Notes: a model not told the origin generated them from the sequence alone. DNA of 64,000 nucleotides from Pseudobutyrivibrio ruminis AD2017 (GCF_000424305.1 NZ_KE384162.1:124001-188000), one strand, 5' to 3'; positions 17,036 through 26,005 are shown, counted from the first letter of the stretch. Made by a program: numbers and translations.

Positions 17036-18091
17036 ATGGCAGATAGTAAATATGTAGCTTATGTAGGCACTTACACACATGAGACTAGTGTTGGTATCTA
17101 TGTTTATGATGTAAATCCAGACACTGGAGTATTAACAGAAAGAAGTGTAGCGCCTATTAATAACCCATCTGATATTATTAATTCACATGACAATAAATAC
17201 CTTTATTCAATTGCAGATGAAGGTGTTGCAGCATTCAAGATTCTTGAAAATGGTGACTTAGAGAAAATCAACCAGGAATGGGTTGGTGGTATGAGAGGAT
17301 GTAACCTCTGTGTTGATTCTCAGAATAGATATTTATTTGTTGCAGGCTATCATGATGGCCGTGTAACAATGATGAAGTTAAACGACGATGGCTCAATTGC
17401 TGGTATTGCAGATGGTATTTTCCATCAGGGTATTGGTAAGTCAGTTGCTGACAGACCACTTTACCCACACTGTACATGCGTTGAGCTTACAAAGGATGAA
17501 AGATTCCTTTGCGTTGTAGAAAACGGATTACATCAGATTAAAATCTACGAGGTAGATTATGATTTAGGTAAGCTTCGTCTTGTAGATATTGTTAGATGTA
17601 CTATGGGTTCTGCACCTCTTAGAATGAAGTTTTCTAAGGATGGTAAATACGCTTACGTTATTACAGAAATGTCTAACGAAATCCTTGTTTATGATTATCA
17701 TATTATTGGAGATCATCCAGACTTCGAATGTATTCAGACTGTATCTCTTTTAGTTGGTGTTGATGAGGAAATCAGTACTGGTACAAACATTAAGTTTGGT
17801 GATGATGACAAGTTCTTATATGCCAGTGTAGATGGTCTTAATGCAATTTGCATGTACGAAAGAGACCCAAGATCTGGAAAGATTAAGTATTTCTCACACA
17901 GCTTTATTAGTGGCGATTATCCTAAGAGCTTTGCAGTTCTACCTGGAGATAAATACTATGTATCACTTAACCACGATACAAACGAAATCAGAAGCTTTAC
18001 TATTGATAAAAAGGCTGGACATTCATTAATGCAGAATGCTCCAATAAAGATTGCTAAGCCTAACAGTATTGTTGTTGTTAAGATTAAATAG
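17036..18091 (+). CDS. Lactonase family beta-propeller protein (6-phosphogluconolactonase-like)
   Basis: The 351-residue cytoplasmic protein starts with YVGTYTHETSVGIYVYDVNPDTG, the typical first blade of the Pgl-type seven-bladed propeller. Further blades follow (YLYSIADEG, YLFVAGYHDG, YAYVITEMSNEI, FLYASVDGLNAI). Members hydrolyse 6-phosphogluconolactone or other lactones, but the substrate cannot be read from sequence. The ribosome binding site is GAGGAG and a strong terminator follows. Confidence 0.82.
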   Translation: MADSKYVAYVGTYTHETSVGIYVYDVNPDTGVLTERSVAPINNPSDIINSHDNKYLYSIADEGVAAFKILENGDLEKINQEWVGGMRGCNLCVDSQNRYLFVAGYHDGRVTMMKLNDDGSIAGIADGIFHQGIGKSVADRPLYPHCTCVELTKDERFLCVVENGLHQIKIYEVDYDLGKLRLVDIVRCTMGSAPLRMKFSKDGKYAYVITEMSNEILVYDYHIIGDHPDFECIQTVSLLVGVDEEISTGTNIKFGDDDKFLYASVDGLNAICMYERDPRSGKIKYFSHSFISGDYPKSFAVLPGDKYYVSLNHDTNEIRSFTIDKKAGHSLMQNAPIKIAKPNSIVVVKIK

Positions 18092-18100
18092 CTTGTAGTA

Positions 18101-18126
18101 AGGGCTGGTTTTACAGCCCTTTTTTC
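18101..18126 (+). terminator. Rho-independent terminator after the lactonase gene
   Basis: AGGGCTG / CAGCCCT stem with loop GTTTTA and a T-tract. The preceding bases (18087-18100) read ATAGCTTGTAGTAA, which resembles the left end of the large hairpin family. Confidence 0.9.
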
Positions 18127-18149
18127 TTTTTTACCATAGGGAGGTTACA

Positions 18150-19244
18150 ATGTCAGGTTCAACTTTTGGAAGCAGAATTACAGTTACTACTTGGGGAGAG
18201 TCACACGGCAAAGGTGTTGGTGCTGTCATAGACGGCATCCCTGCTGGGTTAAAGCTTGATGAAAGCGATATTCAAATCTATTTGGATAGGAGAAAACCTG
18301 GACAGTCCAAGTTTACAACAGCTAGAGCGGAATCTGATAAGGTTACTATTTTATCAGGTGTTTTTGAGGGAGTAACAACGGGAACACCTATTTCTGTTAT
18401 GGTAGAAAATAATGACCAGCATTCAAAAGATTATAGCAACATAGCTAAAAGTTTTAGACCAGGTCATGCAGATTATGGTTTTATAGAAAAATATGGTATT
18501 CGTGATTACAGAGGTGGCGGACGCTCATCTGGAAGAGAAACCATTGGCCGAGTTGCTGCCGGCGCTATTTGTGCAAAGCTTTTAGCAGAGCTTGGTGTTA
18601 CTGTTTGTGCATATACTAAATCTATCGGAGATATTAAAATCTATGATTTTGATTTATCTGAAAGAGATAACAATGCACTTTGCATGCCAGATCCTACTGC
18701 TGCTAAGAAAGCAGAGGAATATCTTGAGGCTTGCATGCTTAATAACGATAGCGCAGGAGGCGTTATAGAATGCTTAATTACTGGTGTGCCTGCTGGTGTG
18801 GGTGACCCGGTGTTTGATAAATTAGATGCTTGTCTTGCAAAGGCACTAGTATCAATCGGTGCTGTTAAGGGTGTTGAAATTGGAGATGGCTTCGCAGTTT
18901 CCAAAACTGTAGGCTCTATTAACAATGACAAATTCAAAATGGAAGATGGTCAGGTTACAAAGCTTACAAATCATAGCGGAGGCATATTAGGTGGTATATC
19001 TGATGGTGATGATATTATTGTCAGATGCGCAATAAAGCCTACTCCATCTATTGCTCAAGCACAGCAGACAGTTAACGAAGCTCATGAGGATACAACAATC
19101 GAAATTCATGGCAGACATGATCCTGTTATTGTACCAAGAGCGGTTGTAGTTGTGGAAGCAATGTGTGCACTTACTATTTGCGATGCAATGTTTTCTCATA
19201 TGACAGACAGATTAGATTATATTAAGGAGTTTTATAAGAATTGA
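18150..19244 (+). CDS. aroC: Chorismate synthase
   Basis: AroC makes chorismate from 5-enolpyruvylshikimate 3-phosphate using reduced FMN, the last common step to aromatic amino acids. The 364-residue protein has GESHGKGVGAVIDG near residues 15-28, DYRGGGRSSGRETIGRVAAG near residues 120-139 and RHDPVIVPRAVVV near the end, all family signatures. The ribosome binding site is GGGAGG. Its end overlaps the TTG start of tgt by 4 bases. Confidence 0.95.
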   Translation: MSGSTFGSRITVTTWGESHGKGVGAVIDGIPAGLKLDESDIQIYLDRRKPGQSKFTTARAESDKVTILSGVFEGVTTGTPISVMVENNDQHSKDYSNIAKSFRPGHADYGFIEKYGIRDYRGGGRSSGRETIGRVAAGAICAKLLAELGVTVCAYTKSIGDIKIYDFDLSERDNNALCMPDPTAAKKAEEYLEACMLNNDSAGGVIECLITGVPAGVGDPVFDKLDACLAKALVSIGAVKGVEIGDGFAVSKTVGSINNDKFKMEDGQVTKLTNHSGGILGGISDGDDIIVRCAIKPTPSIAQAQQTVNEAHEDTTIEIHGRHDPVIVPRAVVVVEAMCALTICDAMFSHMTDRLDYIKEFYKN

Positions 19245-20377
19245 AGTATGAATTATTAAAGACAGAAGGGAGAGCCAAAAGAGGTCGTTTCCATACAGTT
19301 CATGGTGTAATTGAAACACCAGTATTCATGAATGTTGGAACTGTAGCGGCTATCAAGGGTGCTGTCTCTACTGACGATTTAAGACAAATCAAGACTCAGG
19401 TAGAGCTTTCAAATACTTATCATCTTCACGTTAGAACAGGTGATAAGCTTATCAAAGAGCTTGGTGGTCTTCATAAATTTATGGCATGGGACAAGCCAAT
19501 CCTTACAGATTCAGGCGGATTCCAGGTATTCTCTCTTGCAGGTATCAGAAAGATTAAAGAAGAAGGTGTTACCTTTAATTCTCATATCGATGGCCGCAAG
19601 ATTTTCATGGGTCCAGAGGAGTCTATGCAGATTCAGTCTAACCTAGGCTCTACAATAGCTATGGCATTTGATGAATGTCCACCAGCTCTTGCAGAACGTA
19701 AATACGTAGAGGATTCTGTTGCTCGCACAACCAGATGGTTACATAGATGTAAGGCCGAAATGGCTCGTCTTAATTCATTAGATGACACAATCAATAAAGA
19801 GCAGTTATTGTTTGGTATCAATCAGGGCGCCATCTATAACGACATTAGAATTGAGCATGCTAAAACCATCTCAGAGCTTGATTTACCAGGTTATGCTGTT
19901 GGTGGTCTTGCTGTTGGCGAAAGCCATGAGCAGATGTACGATGTGCTTGATCACGTGGTTCCATACCTTCCACAGAATAAGCCAACATATCTTATGGGTG
20001 TAGGTACACCTGCTAATATTTTAGAGGCAGTAGAGCGCGGTGTTGATTTCTTTGACTGTGTATATCCAAGTAGAAATGGTCGTCACGGTCATGTGTATAC
20101 TAATCATGGTAAGCTTAACCTTTTCAATCAGAAGTTTGAAAAGGATATGAGACCAATAGAGGAAGGCTGCGGCTGCCCTGCATGTCGTACCTATTCTAGA
20201 GCTTACATACGTCATCTTCTTAAAGCAAAGGAAATGCTTGGAATGAGACTTTGTGTTCTTCATAATCTCTATTTCTATAATACAATGATGGAAGAAATAA
20301 GAGATGCTCTTGATGCAGGAATGTTTGCAACTTATAAGAAGAACAAATTGGCTTCAATGGAAGCAGGAGAGGATTAA
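19241..20377 (+). CDS. tgt: tRNA-guanine transglycosylase
   Basis: Tgt exchanges guanine-34 for the queuosine precursor preQ1 in tRNAs with GUN anticodons. The 378-residue protein has TDSGGFQVFSLA (substrate region) near residue 90, FDCVYPSRNGRHG near residue 265 (catalytic Asp), and zinc ligands CGCPACRTYSRAY plus a late His in VLHNLYF. The frame requires a TTG start at 19241, 11 bases after AAGGAG, because the nearby ATG at 19248 is in another frame. Confidence 0.94.
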   Translation: MKYELLKTEGRAKRGRFHTVHGVIETPVFMNVGTVAAIKGAVSTDDLRQIKTQVELSNTYHLHVRTGDKLIKELGGLHKFMAWDKPILTDSGGFQVFSLAGIRKIKEEGVTFNSHIDGRKIFMGPEESMQIQSNLGSTIAMAFDECPPALAERKYVEDSVARTTRWLHRCKAEMARLNSLDDTINKEQLLFGINQGAIYNDIRIEHAKTISELDLPGYAVGGLAVGESHEQMYDVLDHVVPYLPQNKPTYLMGVGTPANILEAVERGVDFFDCVYPSRNGRHGHVYTNHGKLNLFNQKFEKDMRPIEEGCGCPACRTYSRAYIRHLLKAKEMLGMRLCVLHNLYFYNTMMEEIRDALDAGMFATYKKNKLASMEAGED

Positions 20378-20409
20378 TATTAAATAAATATTAAAATCTA
20401 GCTTTTTTG

Positions 20410-20438
20410 TTGCCATTAAATAGATTTTTTTGTAGAAT
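20410..20438 (+). promoter_or_regulatory. Possible promoter of yajC
   Basis: TTGCCA (20410-20415) and TAGAAT (20433-20438) are 17 bases apart, in the 106-base gap between tgt and yajC. Confidence 0.4.
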
Positions 20439-20483
20439 ATTTTATAGTGATTTGGCGAAAGCCGTTAGTAGGAGGATAATCTA

Positions 20484-20828
20484 ATGTTAAACAATGGAAT
20501 GTTACTTGCTGCAACTGGTATGAACAGTTCAATCAGCTTGATTATTTGGGTAGTAGTTCTTTTTGTATTCATGTATTTCTTCATGATTCGCCCACAGCAG
20601 AAGGAGCAGAAGGAAAAGACAGCTATGATGTCTGCTCTTGAAATCGGTGATACTGTTCTTACTACAAGTGGTTTTTATGGTGTTGTTATTGCTATTCCTG
20701 ATGACACAACAGTTATCGTAGAGTTTGGTAGCAATAAGAACTGCCGTATTCCAATGCAGAAGGCTGCAATCTCTCAGGTTGAAAAGCCAGAGGATGCTGT
20801 TAAGACTACAGAAGAGAAGACTAAATAA
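20484..20828 (+). CDS. yajC: Preprotein translocase accessory subunit YajC
   Basis: The 114-residue protein has one membrane helix (about residues 12-33) followed by FFMIRPQQKEQKEKTAMMSALEIGDTVLTTSGFYG, the diagnostic YajC segment. YajC associates with SecDF. It follows tgt as in most bacteria. The ribosome binding site is AGGAGG. It ends before a bidirectional terminator. Confidence 0.93.
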   Translation: MLNNGMLLAATGMNSSISLIIWVVVLFVFMYFFMIRPQQKEQKEKTAMMSALEIGDTVLTTSGFYGVVIAIPDDTTVIVEFGSNKNCRIPMQKAAISQVEKPEDAVKTTEEKTK

Positions 20829-20839
20829 TAAATAGCTTA

Positions 20840-20878
20840 AAAAATGCTTCCCATAATTGGGAAGCATTTTTGTTTTAT
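20840..20878. terminator. Bidirectional terminator between yajC and the CmpB-like gene
   Basis: AAAAATGCTTCCCA / TGGGAAGCATTTTT stem with loop TAAT. T-rich tails serve both converging genes. Confidence 0.9.
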
Positions 20879-21729
20879 TTTTTTCGATTACGAAGATATT
20901 GAGAACCTTTATTTAAAAGAGATTTTGTTGAGGCAACAGGATGTGTGAATTTAGCAATGTGTCTAAACTGACCACGCTGAGTCTCAGTTGCGTTTTTAAT
21001 CCATTCTTTAACGGCTTCAGATGAAAGCTGTTCTTTGATTTCTTCAATACGTTCAGATGTAAGCTCCTTTTTAACGAAGGCAGCTTCTTTCTTTTCAGCG
21101 GCTTTTTCAATTCTAGCGATTTTAGATTCGTTAAAGGTGTTTTGGAATAGTTCAATTCGTTCTGACATCTGAGTGTTAATCTGCTCATTGATTCGTTCGA
21201 AATCCTTGGCGAAGGTAGTAAGAGCAGATACTGTTAATGCCAAATCCATTCCAAATAGGAACATAAACAATAAAGCTAAAAATTCAATGAAAGTTTGAGG
21301 AACATGACTCATGCCAAACATAATCGGTGGTATAATAAACTGTGTGACGATGATACCTGCTATACCAAAACATAGGGTAAATGGTAAACAAACTCGTCCG
21401 TTTATGTTAAGTGGCATATCTGAATAGTCCCACCATCTAGCATTGAATCTTTTTTCCAAAGCATAGGATGTGAAATATTCTAAGAAGAAAGAACCAATGG
21501 AGCATATACAAAAGATGGTGATGTAAGATGCGTTGTGTAGCGCATTAAAGGGTAAATCTATAAATACTATTTGGGCTAATGTAGCTCCTACACCATATAA
21601 TGGAATACAGGGCCCATACAAGAATCCACGGTTTTGCCATGTTTTTTCATGAATGGTGCAGTAGCAGGTTTCGTATATCCAACCAATAAAACTGTAGATA
21701 ATAAAATAGACAAAATAATTGCTTAGCAT
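20875..21729 (-). CDS. Putative ABC-transporter type IV (CmpB-like) membrane protein
   Basis: The 284-residue protein opens with YFVYFIIYSFIGWIYETC, then WQNRGFLYGPCIPLYGVG, the signature of the CmpB-like family (named for one member's link to an ABC transporter). It has about five membrane helices in the first 190 residues and a charged, coiled-coil-prone cytoplasmic tail (FNESKIARIEKAAEKKEAAF onward). The biochemical role is unknown. It stands alone on the minus strand, divergent from secG. Confidence 0.7.
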   Translation of the reverse strand: MLSNYFVYFIIYSFIGWIYETCYCTIHEKTWQNRGFLYGPCIPLYGVGATLAQIVFIDLPFNALHNASYITIFCICSIGSFFLEYFTSYALEKRFNARWWDYSDMPLNINGRVCLPFTLCFGIAGIIVTQFIIPPIMFGMSHVPQTFIEFLALLFMFLFGMDLALTVSALTTFAKDFERINEQINTQMSERIELFQNTFNESKIARIEKAAEKKEAAFVKKELTSERIEEIKEQLSSEAVKEWIKNATETQRGQFRHIAKFTHPVASTKSLLNKGSQYLRNRKK

Positions 21730-21805
21730 AATAATCCCCCTTTTTGCATATGTTATAGTATAAAGTAATTGTGGTCATATTTAAAGTAAATGTTGTCAAA
21801 TTCAC

Positions 21806-21834
21806 TTGAATTAAGTATGGGGCTATGATATACT
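21806..21834 (+). promoter_or_regulatory. Promoter of secG with extended -10
   Basis: TTGAAT (21806-21811), 17-base spacer, TATACT (21829-21834) with an upstream TGA giving an extended -10. Confidence 0.6.
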
Positions 21835-21836
21835 TC

Positions 21837-21862
21837 AACTGTTGCGGAACCCGTAACAGTTA
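21837..21862 (+). other. Hairpin at the secG transcript start
   Basis: AACTGTTGCGG pairs with CCGTAACAGTT (one G-U pair) around an AAC loop, right at or after the predicted start. There is no T-tract, so it is not a terminator. The 3' arm CCGTAACAGT resembles the 3' end of hairpin element E at 52.6 kb. Confidence 0.55.
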
Positions 21863-21893
21863 TAAAAATTAAGCCTATAAATGGGAGGCAATT

Positions 21894-22136
21894 ATGCAGG
21901 CATTAAAGATAGTTCTTATTTTTTTATTAATCGCTATATGTGTGGCACTCACAGTTATTATTCTTTTCCAGGAAGGAAAGCAGAACGGACTTGGTTCTTT
22001 ATCAGGACAGCAGTTTGATTCATACTGGAGCCGTAACAAGGGTCGCTCTAGAGAGGGCTTACTTGTAAAGCTCACAAGCGTTTGCGTTATACTTTTCTTC
22101 GTACTTTCAGCAGTACTTAATATTGGAAGATTTTAA
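21894..22136 (+). CDS. secG: Preprotein translocase subunit SecG
   Basis: The 80-residue protein has two membrane helices (residues 1-25 and 55-78). The linker EGKQNGLGSLSGQQFDSYWSRNKGRSREG carries the SecG hallmark GLGSLSG. It is part of the SecYEG channel. The ribosome binding site is GGGAGG. It lies upstream of rnr and smpB, the conserved Firmicute order. Confidence 0.93.
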   Translation: MQALKIVLIFLLIAICVALTVIILFQEGKQNGLGSLSGQQFDSYWSRNKGRSREGLLVKLTSVCVILFFVLSAVLNIGRF

Positions 22137-22150
22137 CAAGGACTTAACAA

Positions 22151-22175
22151 GCCACCCTTAGGGGTGGCAATTTTA
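22151..22175 (+). terminator. Terminator or attenuator between secG and rnr
   Basis: GCCACCC / GGGTGGC stem followed by AATTTTATTATT. The T-tract is imperfect, so read-through into rnr is plausible. Confidence 0.7.
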
Positions 22176-22189
22176 TTATTAGGAGGCAT

Positions 22190-24445
22190 ATGAAAGAATT
22201 CGATAAACAAAAGCATTTTTTGATGGATGTTTTTAAAAGTCAGGCCTATATTCCTATGAAGAAAAAGGAATTAGAGATTCTTCTTGACGTTGAAAAAGAC
22301 AAGCGAGGAGAATTTGCTGAGGTCCTTAAGGAATTGGTAGACGAAGGAGCAGTGGAGATTACTAAGCGCGGCAAATATCAGATACCTGAAAACAAGCAGA
22401 AATTTGTTAAGCTTAAAGACCACAAATCCAAGAAACCATCAAAGGCAGAAGCTGCCAATAGAAAGCAATCTTTAAACCAGGTTGCTAAGAATGCTAATAG
22501 ACCTAAAAATGAAAATATCGAACCTGATATCATAGGAAGATTCATTTCACATAAGGATGGATATGGATTTATAGAGGTAGATGGCAGTGATGAGGATTAT
22601 TTTGTTAGCAGAGACAACACAGGCTTTGCTATGCAGGATGATACTGTTGCTGCTGTGCTTACTTTTGGTGCGCCAGGCAAGCGTCAGGAGGCAAGAGTTA
22701 TTAGAATTATAACTCATGGTTTTTCTGATGTTGTCGGTACATACGAAAAGAGCTCAGGCTTTGGCTTTGTTGTAGCTGATAGCAATAAGTTAGATCGTGA
22801 TATCTTTATCCCAGCAGGTAAGGATATGGGCGCAGTTACTGGTCACAAGGTTGTATGTCATATTGAAGATTACGGTGATGACAGCCACAAGCCAGAAGGT
22901 GTTATTACCGAAATTATCGGTCATAAAAATGACCCAGGAGTAGATATATTATCAATAGTTCGTGGCTTTGGAATTGAACCAGAATTCCCAAATAAGGTTT
23001 TAAAGCAGGCCACTACTGTAGCTAAGCCTGTATCAGAGGCTGATATGGCTGGAAGAAATGACCTTAGAGAATTACCTATCGTCACTATTGATGGTGAAGA
23101 TACAAAGGATATAGATGATGGTGTTTCTCTTGTAATGGATGGAGAAAACTATGTGCTTGGTGTTCACATTGCTGATGTTACTAACTATGTCCAAGAATCA
23201 TCAGCACTTGATGTGGAGGCTTTAAAGCGTGGAACATCTGTATATCTTGCAGACAGAGTTATACCCATGTTGCCACACACCCTTTCAAATGGAATGTGCT
23301 CATTAAATGAAGGAGAAGATAGACTTGCTCTTTCATGTATAATGACCTTCAATCCAAAGGGCGAACTTATGGACCATGAAATCTGTGAATCTGTCATTCA
23401 CAGTAAGCATCGCATGACATACACTAACGTATATGCGATAATGACTGGGGACGAGGAAATCAGAGCACAGTACGCTGATGTTTCTGAGATGATTGACAAG
23501 ATGTATGAGCTCTCTAAGATTCTTAGAGCTAAGCGTAAGAAGAGAGGCTCAATCGATTTTGATTTCCCAGAGACTCACATTATCATTGACGAAAATGGTA
23601 AGGTGGTTGGTCTTGCACCATATGAAAGAAACGATGCTCATAAGCTTATAGAGGATTTCATGCTTGCTGCTAACGAAACAGTAGCAGAGCATTTCTCACT
23701 TATGGAGTCACCTTTTGTATATCGTGTCCATGGAGCACCAGACCCAGAAAAGATGCAGACACTTGCAAGATTCCTTGGAGCCTGTGGCTACAGCCTTAAG
23801 GGCAATAAGGACAGCATTCATCCAAAGGAAATCCAAAAGATGCTTGAGTCATTAGCTGGACATGAGGATGAAGCAGTCATTACTAAAATGACACTTCGCA
23901 GCATGCAACAGGCTAGATATGATACGGAATGTAAGGGACACTTTGGCCTTGCGGCACAGTATTATTGTCACTTTACATCTCCAATCAGAAGATATCCTGA
24001 TTTACAGATTCATCGTATTATAAAGGATCATCTTCGCGGTAGAATGAACGAGCGTAAGATTTCTCACTACGAATCAATTCTTCCACAGGTAGCTCTTGAA
24101 ACCAGCAAGCTGGAGCGTAGAGCAGAAGAATGTGAGCGTGAGGTAGACAAGCTGAAGATGGTACAGTTCATGAAGGAATTCATAGGACAGCAGTTTGAAG
24201 GAACTATATCATCAGTTACTGGCTGGGGTATGTATGTAGAGCTTGAAAACACTGTCGAAGGACTTGTACATGTATCTACACTTTATGATGATCACTATGA
24301 TTTCATCGAAGAGAATCTTACACTTGTAGGAGAACGCACAGGACGTACCTTCAAGCTAGGCCAGCCTGTAACCGTAATCCTAGATTCCGTAGACGAAAAC
24401 GCCCGTACTATTGATTTCATTCTAGAGGAGTTCCAACGTTTTTAG
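22190..24445 (+). CDS. rnr: Ribonuclease R
   Basis: RNase R is a processive 3'-5' exoribonuclease that degrades structured RNA and works with trans-translation. The 751-residue protein has an N-terminal winged-helix-like segment (1-65), two cold-shock-type domains (about 105-255), the RNB domain with the metal-site stretch TIDGEDTKDIDDGVSLV near residue 302, and a C-terminal S1 domain (about 660-745, GTISSVTGWGMYVELE). The basic C-terminal tail of the E. coli enzyme is absent. It lies in the secG-rnr-smpB-ssrA cluster. Confidence 0.95.
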   Translation: MKEFDKQKHFLMDVFKSQAYIPMKKKELEILLDVEKDKRGEFAEVLKELVDEGAVEITKRGKYQIPENKQKFVKLKDHKSKKPSKAEAANRKQSLNQVAKNANRPKNENIEPDIIGRFISHKDGYGFIEVDGSDEDYFVSRDNTGFAMQDDTVAAVLTFGAPGKRQEARVIRIITHGFSDVVGTYEKSSGFGFVVADSNKLDRDIFIPAGKDMGAVTGHKVVCHIEDYGDDSHKPEGVITEIIGHKNDPGVDILSIVRGFGIEPEFPNKVLKQATTVAKPVSEADMAGRNDLRELPIVTIDGEDTKDIDDGVSLVMDGENYVLGVHIADVTNYVQESSALDVEALKRGTSVYLADRVIPMLPHTLSNGMCSLNEGEDRLALSCIMTFNPKGELMDHEICESVIHSKHRMTYTNVYAIMTGDEEIRAQYADVSEMIDKMYELSKILRAKRKKRGSIDFDFPETHIIIDENGKVVGLAPYERNDAHKLIEDFMLAANETVAEHFSLMESPFVYRVHGAPDPEKMQTLARFLGACGYSLKGNKDSIHPKEIQKMLESLAGHEDEAVITKMTLRSMQQARYDTECKGHFGLAAQYYCHFTSPIRRYPDLQIHRIIKDHLRGRMNERKISHYESILPQVALETSKLERRAEECEREVDKLKMVQFMKEFIGQQFEGTISSVTGWGMYVELENTVEGLVHVSTLYDDHYDFIEENLTLVGERTGRTFKLGQPVTVILDSVDENARTIDFILEEFQRF

Positions 24446-24470
24446 AAAAGATTTTATTCTAACCAACTTA

Positions 24471-24570
24471 AGATAGCTTGTAGTTAACAAAATATTATAA
24501 TTCTAAAGCGAAGCTTCCTATGCTGAGCGTAGAATTATAATTTTTGTTAACGTAACAAGCGAGCCAAAAC
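24471..24570 (+). repeat. Large covarying hairpin element A (core type I)
   Basis: The left arm GCTTGTAG-TTAACAA continues to ATTATAATTCTA. The right arm TAGAATTATAA-TTTTTGTTAA-CGTAACAAGC pairs with it over about 30 bp. The 3' arm carries two single-base bulges (the G and an A of CGTAA). The core at 24501-24534 is almost identical, in reverse, to that of element B (31825-31858). The right end continues GAGCCAAAAC, shared with elements C and D. It fills most of the rnr-smpB gap. Confidence 0.85.
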
Positions 24571-24586
24571 CTAGGAGAATAGAAAC

Positions 24587-25054
24587 ATGAATAAAGAAGG
24601 TAGAAAGTTAATTGCTAATAATAAGGAGGCTTACCACGAATATTTCATGGAAGAGGAATATGAAGCAGGTATTGAGCTTCATGGAACAGAGGTAAAGTCT
24701 ATGAGACTTGGTCAGTGCTCTATAAAGGAAGCTTTTGTGCGTATAGATAATGGTGAAATGTTTATCTATCAGATGCATGTAAATCCTTATGAAAAGGGCA
24801 ACATCTTCAATCGTGACCCACTTCGTCCAAGAAAGCTACTCTTACATAAGTCAGAGATTAACCGCTTGCTTAGCAAGATTAAAGAAAGCGGTTACACAAT
24901 CGTTCCTTTAGAGGTCTATTTAAATAATGGTCTTGTAAAGGTTAAGATTGCTCTTGCTAAAGGTAAGAAGCTTTATGATAAGCGTGCTGATATTCAAAAG
25001 AAGGATATGAAACGCGAAGCAGAAAGAGATTTTAAGGTAAGGAATTTACGATAA
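24587..25054 (+). CDS. smpB: SsrA-binding protein SmpB
   Basis: SmpB binds tmRNA and delivers it to stalled ribosomes. The 155-residue protein has NKEAYHEYFMEEEYEAGIELHGTEVKS near the start and DKRADIQKKDMKREAERDF at the C-terminus, the tail that inserts in the mRNA channel. The tmRNA gene itself lies 600 bases downstream, after maf. The stop overlaps the ATG of maf by one base. Confidence 0.96.
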   Translation: MNKEGRKLIANNKEAYHEYFMEEEYEAGIELHGTEVKSMRLGQCSIKEAFVRIDNGEMFIYQMHVNPYEKGNIFNRDPLRPRKLLLHKSEINRLLSKIKESGYTIVPLEVYLNNGLVKVKIALAKGKKLYDKRADIQKKDMKREAERDFKVRNLR

Positions 25055-25599
25055 TGAAGATTATACTTGCATCCAATTCACCACGTAGAAAAGAATTACT
25101 TACACAGGCAAATGTAGATTTTGAGGTTAAATCTGCAGATGTTGAAGAGGTAACTGATAAGACAAAGCCGGAAGAGGTAGTAATGGATTTAAGCCAGCTT
25201 AAGGCTAATGCCATTGCAAAAGAAAATCCGGGCAGAAAGATAATTGCAGCTGATACAGTTGTTGCATATAATGGGGAGATTCTTGGAAAGCCTAAGGATG
25301 AGGCGGATGCCTTTAGAATGCTTAAGGAACTTTCAGGTGAAACTCATCATGTATACACAGGTGTCACCATCATTGATGAAGCGGGCTCGGTTAATACATT
25401 CTTTGAGTGTACAGCAGTTACTATGTATGAAAACTCAGATGAGCTTATCAAAAAATACATCGCAACAGGGGAACCTATGGATAAAGCAGGTGCTTATGGA
25501 ATCCAGGGAAAAGGCGCTGTACTTGTAAAGGAAATTAGTGGAGATTACAACAATGTTGTTGGACTTCCACTTGCAAAGGTTTATCGCAATTTATACTAG
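25054..25599 (+). CDS. maf: Maf-like nucleoside triphosphate pyrophosphatase
   Basis: The 181-residue protein begins MKIILASNSPRRKELLTQA and has ADTVVAYNGEILGKPKDE near residue 66 and GAYGIQGKGA near residue 147, all Maf signatures. Maf proteins hydrolyse dTTP/UTP or modified nucleotides (house-cleaning). It is coupled to smpB by a one-base overlap. Confidence 0.93.
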   Translation: MKIILASNSPRRKELLTQANVDFEVKSADVEEVTDKTKPEEVVMDLSQLKANAIAKENPGRKIIAADTVVAYNGEILGKPKDEADAFRMLKELSGETHHVYTGVTIIDEAGSVNTFFECTAVTMYENSDELIKKYIATGEPMDKAGAYGIQGKGAVLVKEISGDYNNVVGLPLAKVYRNLY

Positions 25600-25606
25600 A
25601 AGTTTA

Positions 25607-25634
25607 TTGATTTTTGCGCTAAAACCTATATAAT
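25607..25634 (+). promoter_or_regulatory. Promoter of ssrA
   Basis: TTGATT (25607-25612) and TATAAT (25629-25634) are 16 bases apart, about 28 bases before the mature tmRNA 5' end. Confidence 0.6.
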
Positions 25635-25661
25635 AAAATATGCTGCTAAGGCATATTGTTT

Positions 25662-26000
25662 GGGCTAGTAATGGTTTCGACAGGGGTCATGCAGCGGAAG
25701 AAGCGAGTCCCACGGTAATGGGTTAAATGGCCAAACTTAAAATTAAACGCTGAAGATAATTTAGCATACGCAGCCTAGTTGCTGCAGTCTGACTTAGAGC
25801 ACCTACACTTTAAGACCCAGACTTCGACTCTGTAGGAAACGACGTTGCCAAAGCTTTGAGGTAACGGGCGTATCATGAAGCTACTAAAGCATGTATCTTG
25901 TTTGTAAGAGCCATGTGGAGGGAATGTCAAATTACAAACTACACTCGTAGAAGGGCCGGGAATTGGCTTTTGGACACGGGTTCGACTCCCGTCTAGTCCA
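25662..26000 (+). ncRNA. ssrA: Transfer-messenger RNA (tmRNA)
   Basis: The 5' end GGGCTAG pairs with CTAGTCC before the discriminator A at 26000, forming the acceptor stem. The 5' region AATGGTTTCGACAGGG is typical and the T-arm is ACGGG-TTCGACT-CCCGT. The tag reading frame ends GCT GAA GAT AAT TTA GCA TAC GCA GCC TAG, coding AEDNLAYAA, a normal clostridial degradation tag. The gene does not encode CCA (CTA follows the discriminator), so CCA is added after transcription. Trans-translation rescues stalled ribosomes with SmpB; RNase R, encoded upstream, degrades the non-stop mRNA. Confidence 0.97.
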
Positions 26001-26005
26001 CTATA

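Noticed and set aside
18087-18100. ATAGCTTGTAGTAA as a left end of the large hairpin family
   Set aside because: There is no matching right arm or core; the following hairpin is an ordinary terminator. It may be a relic or chance.
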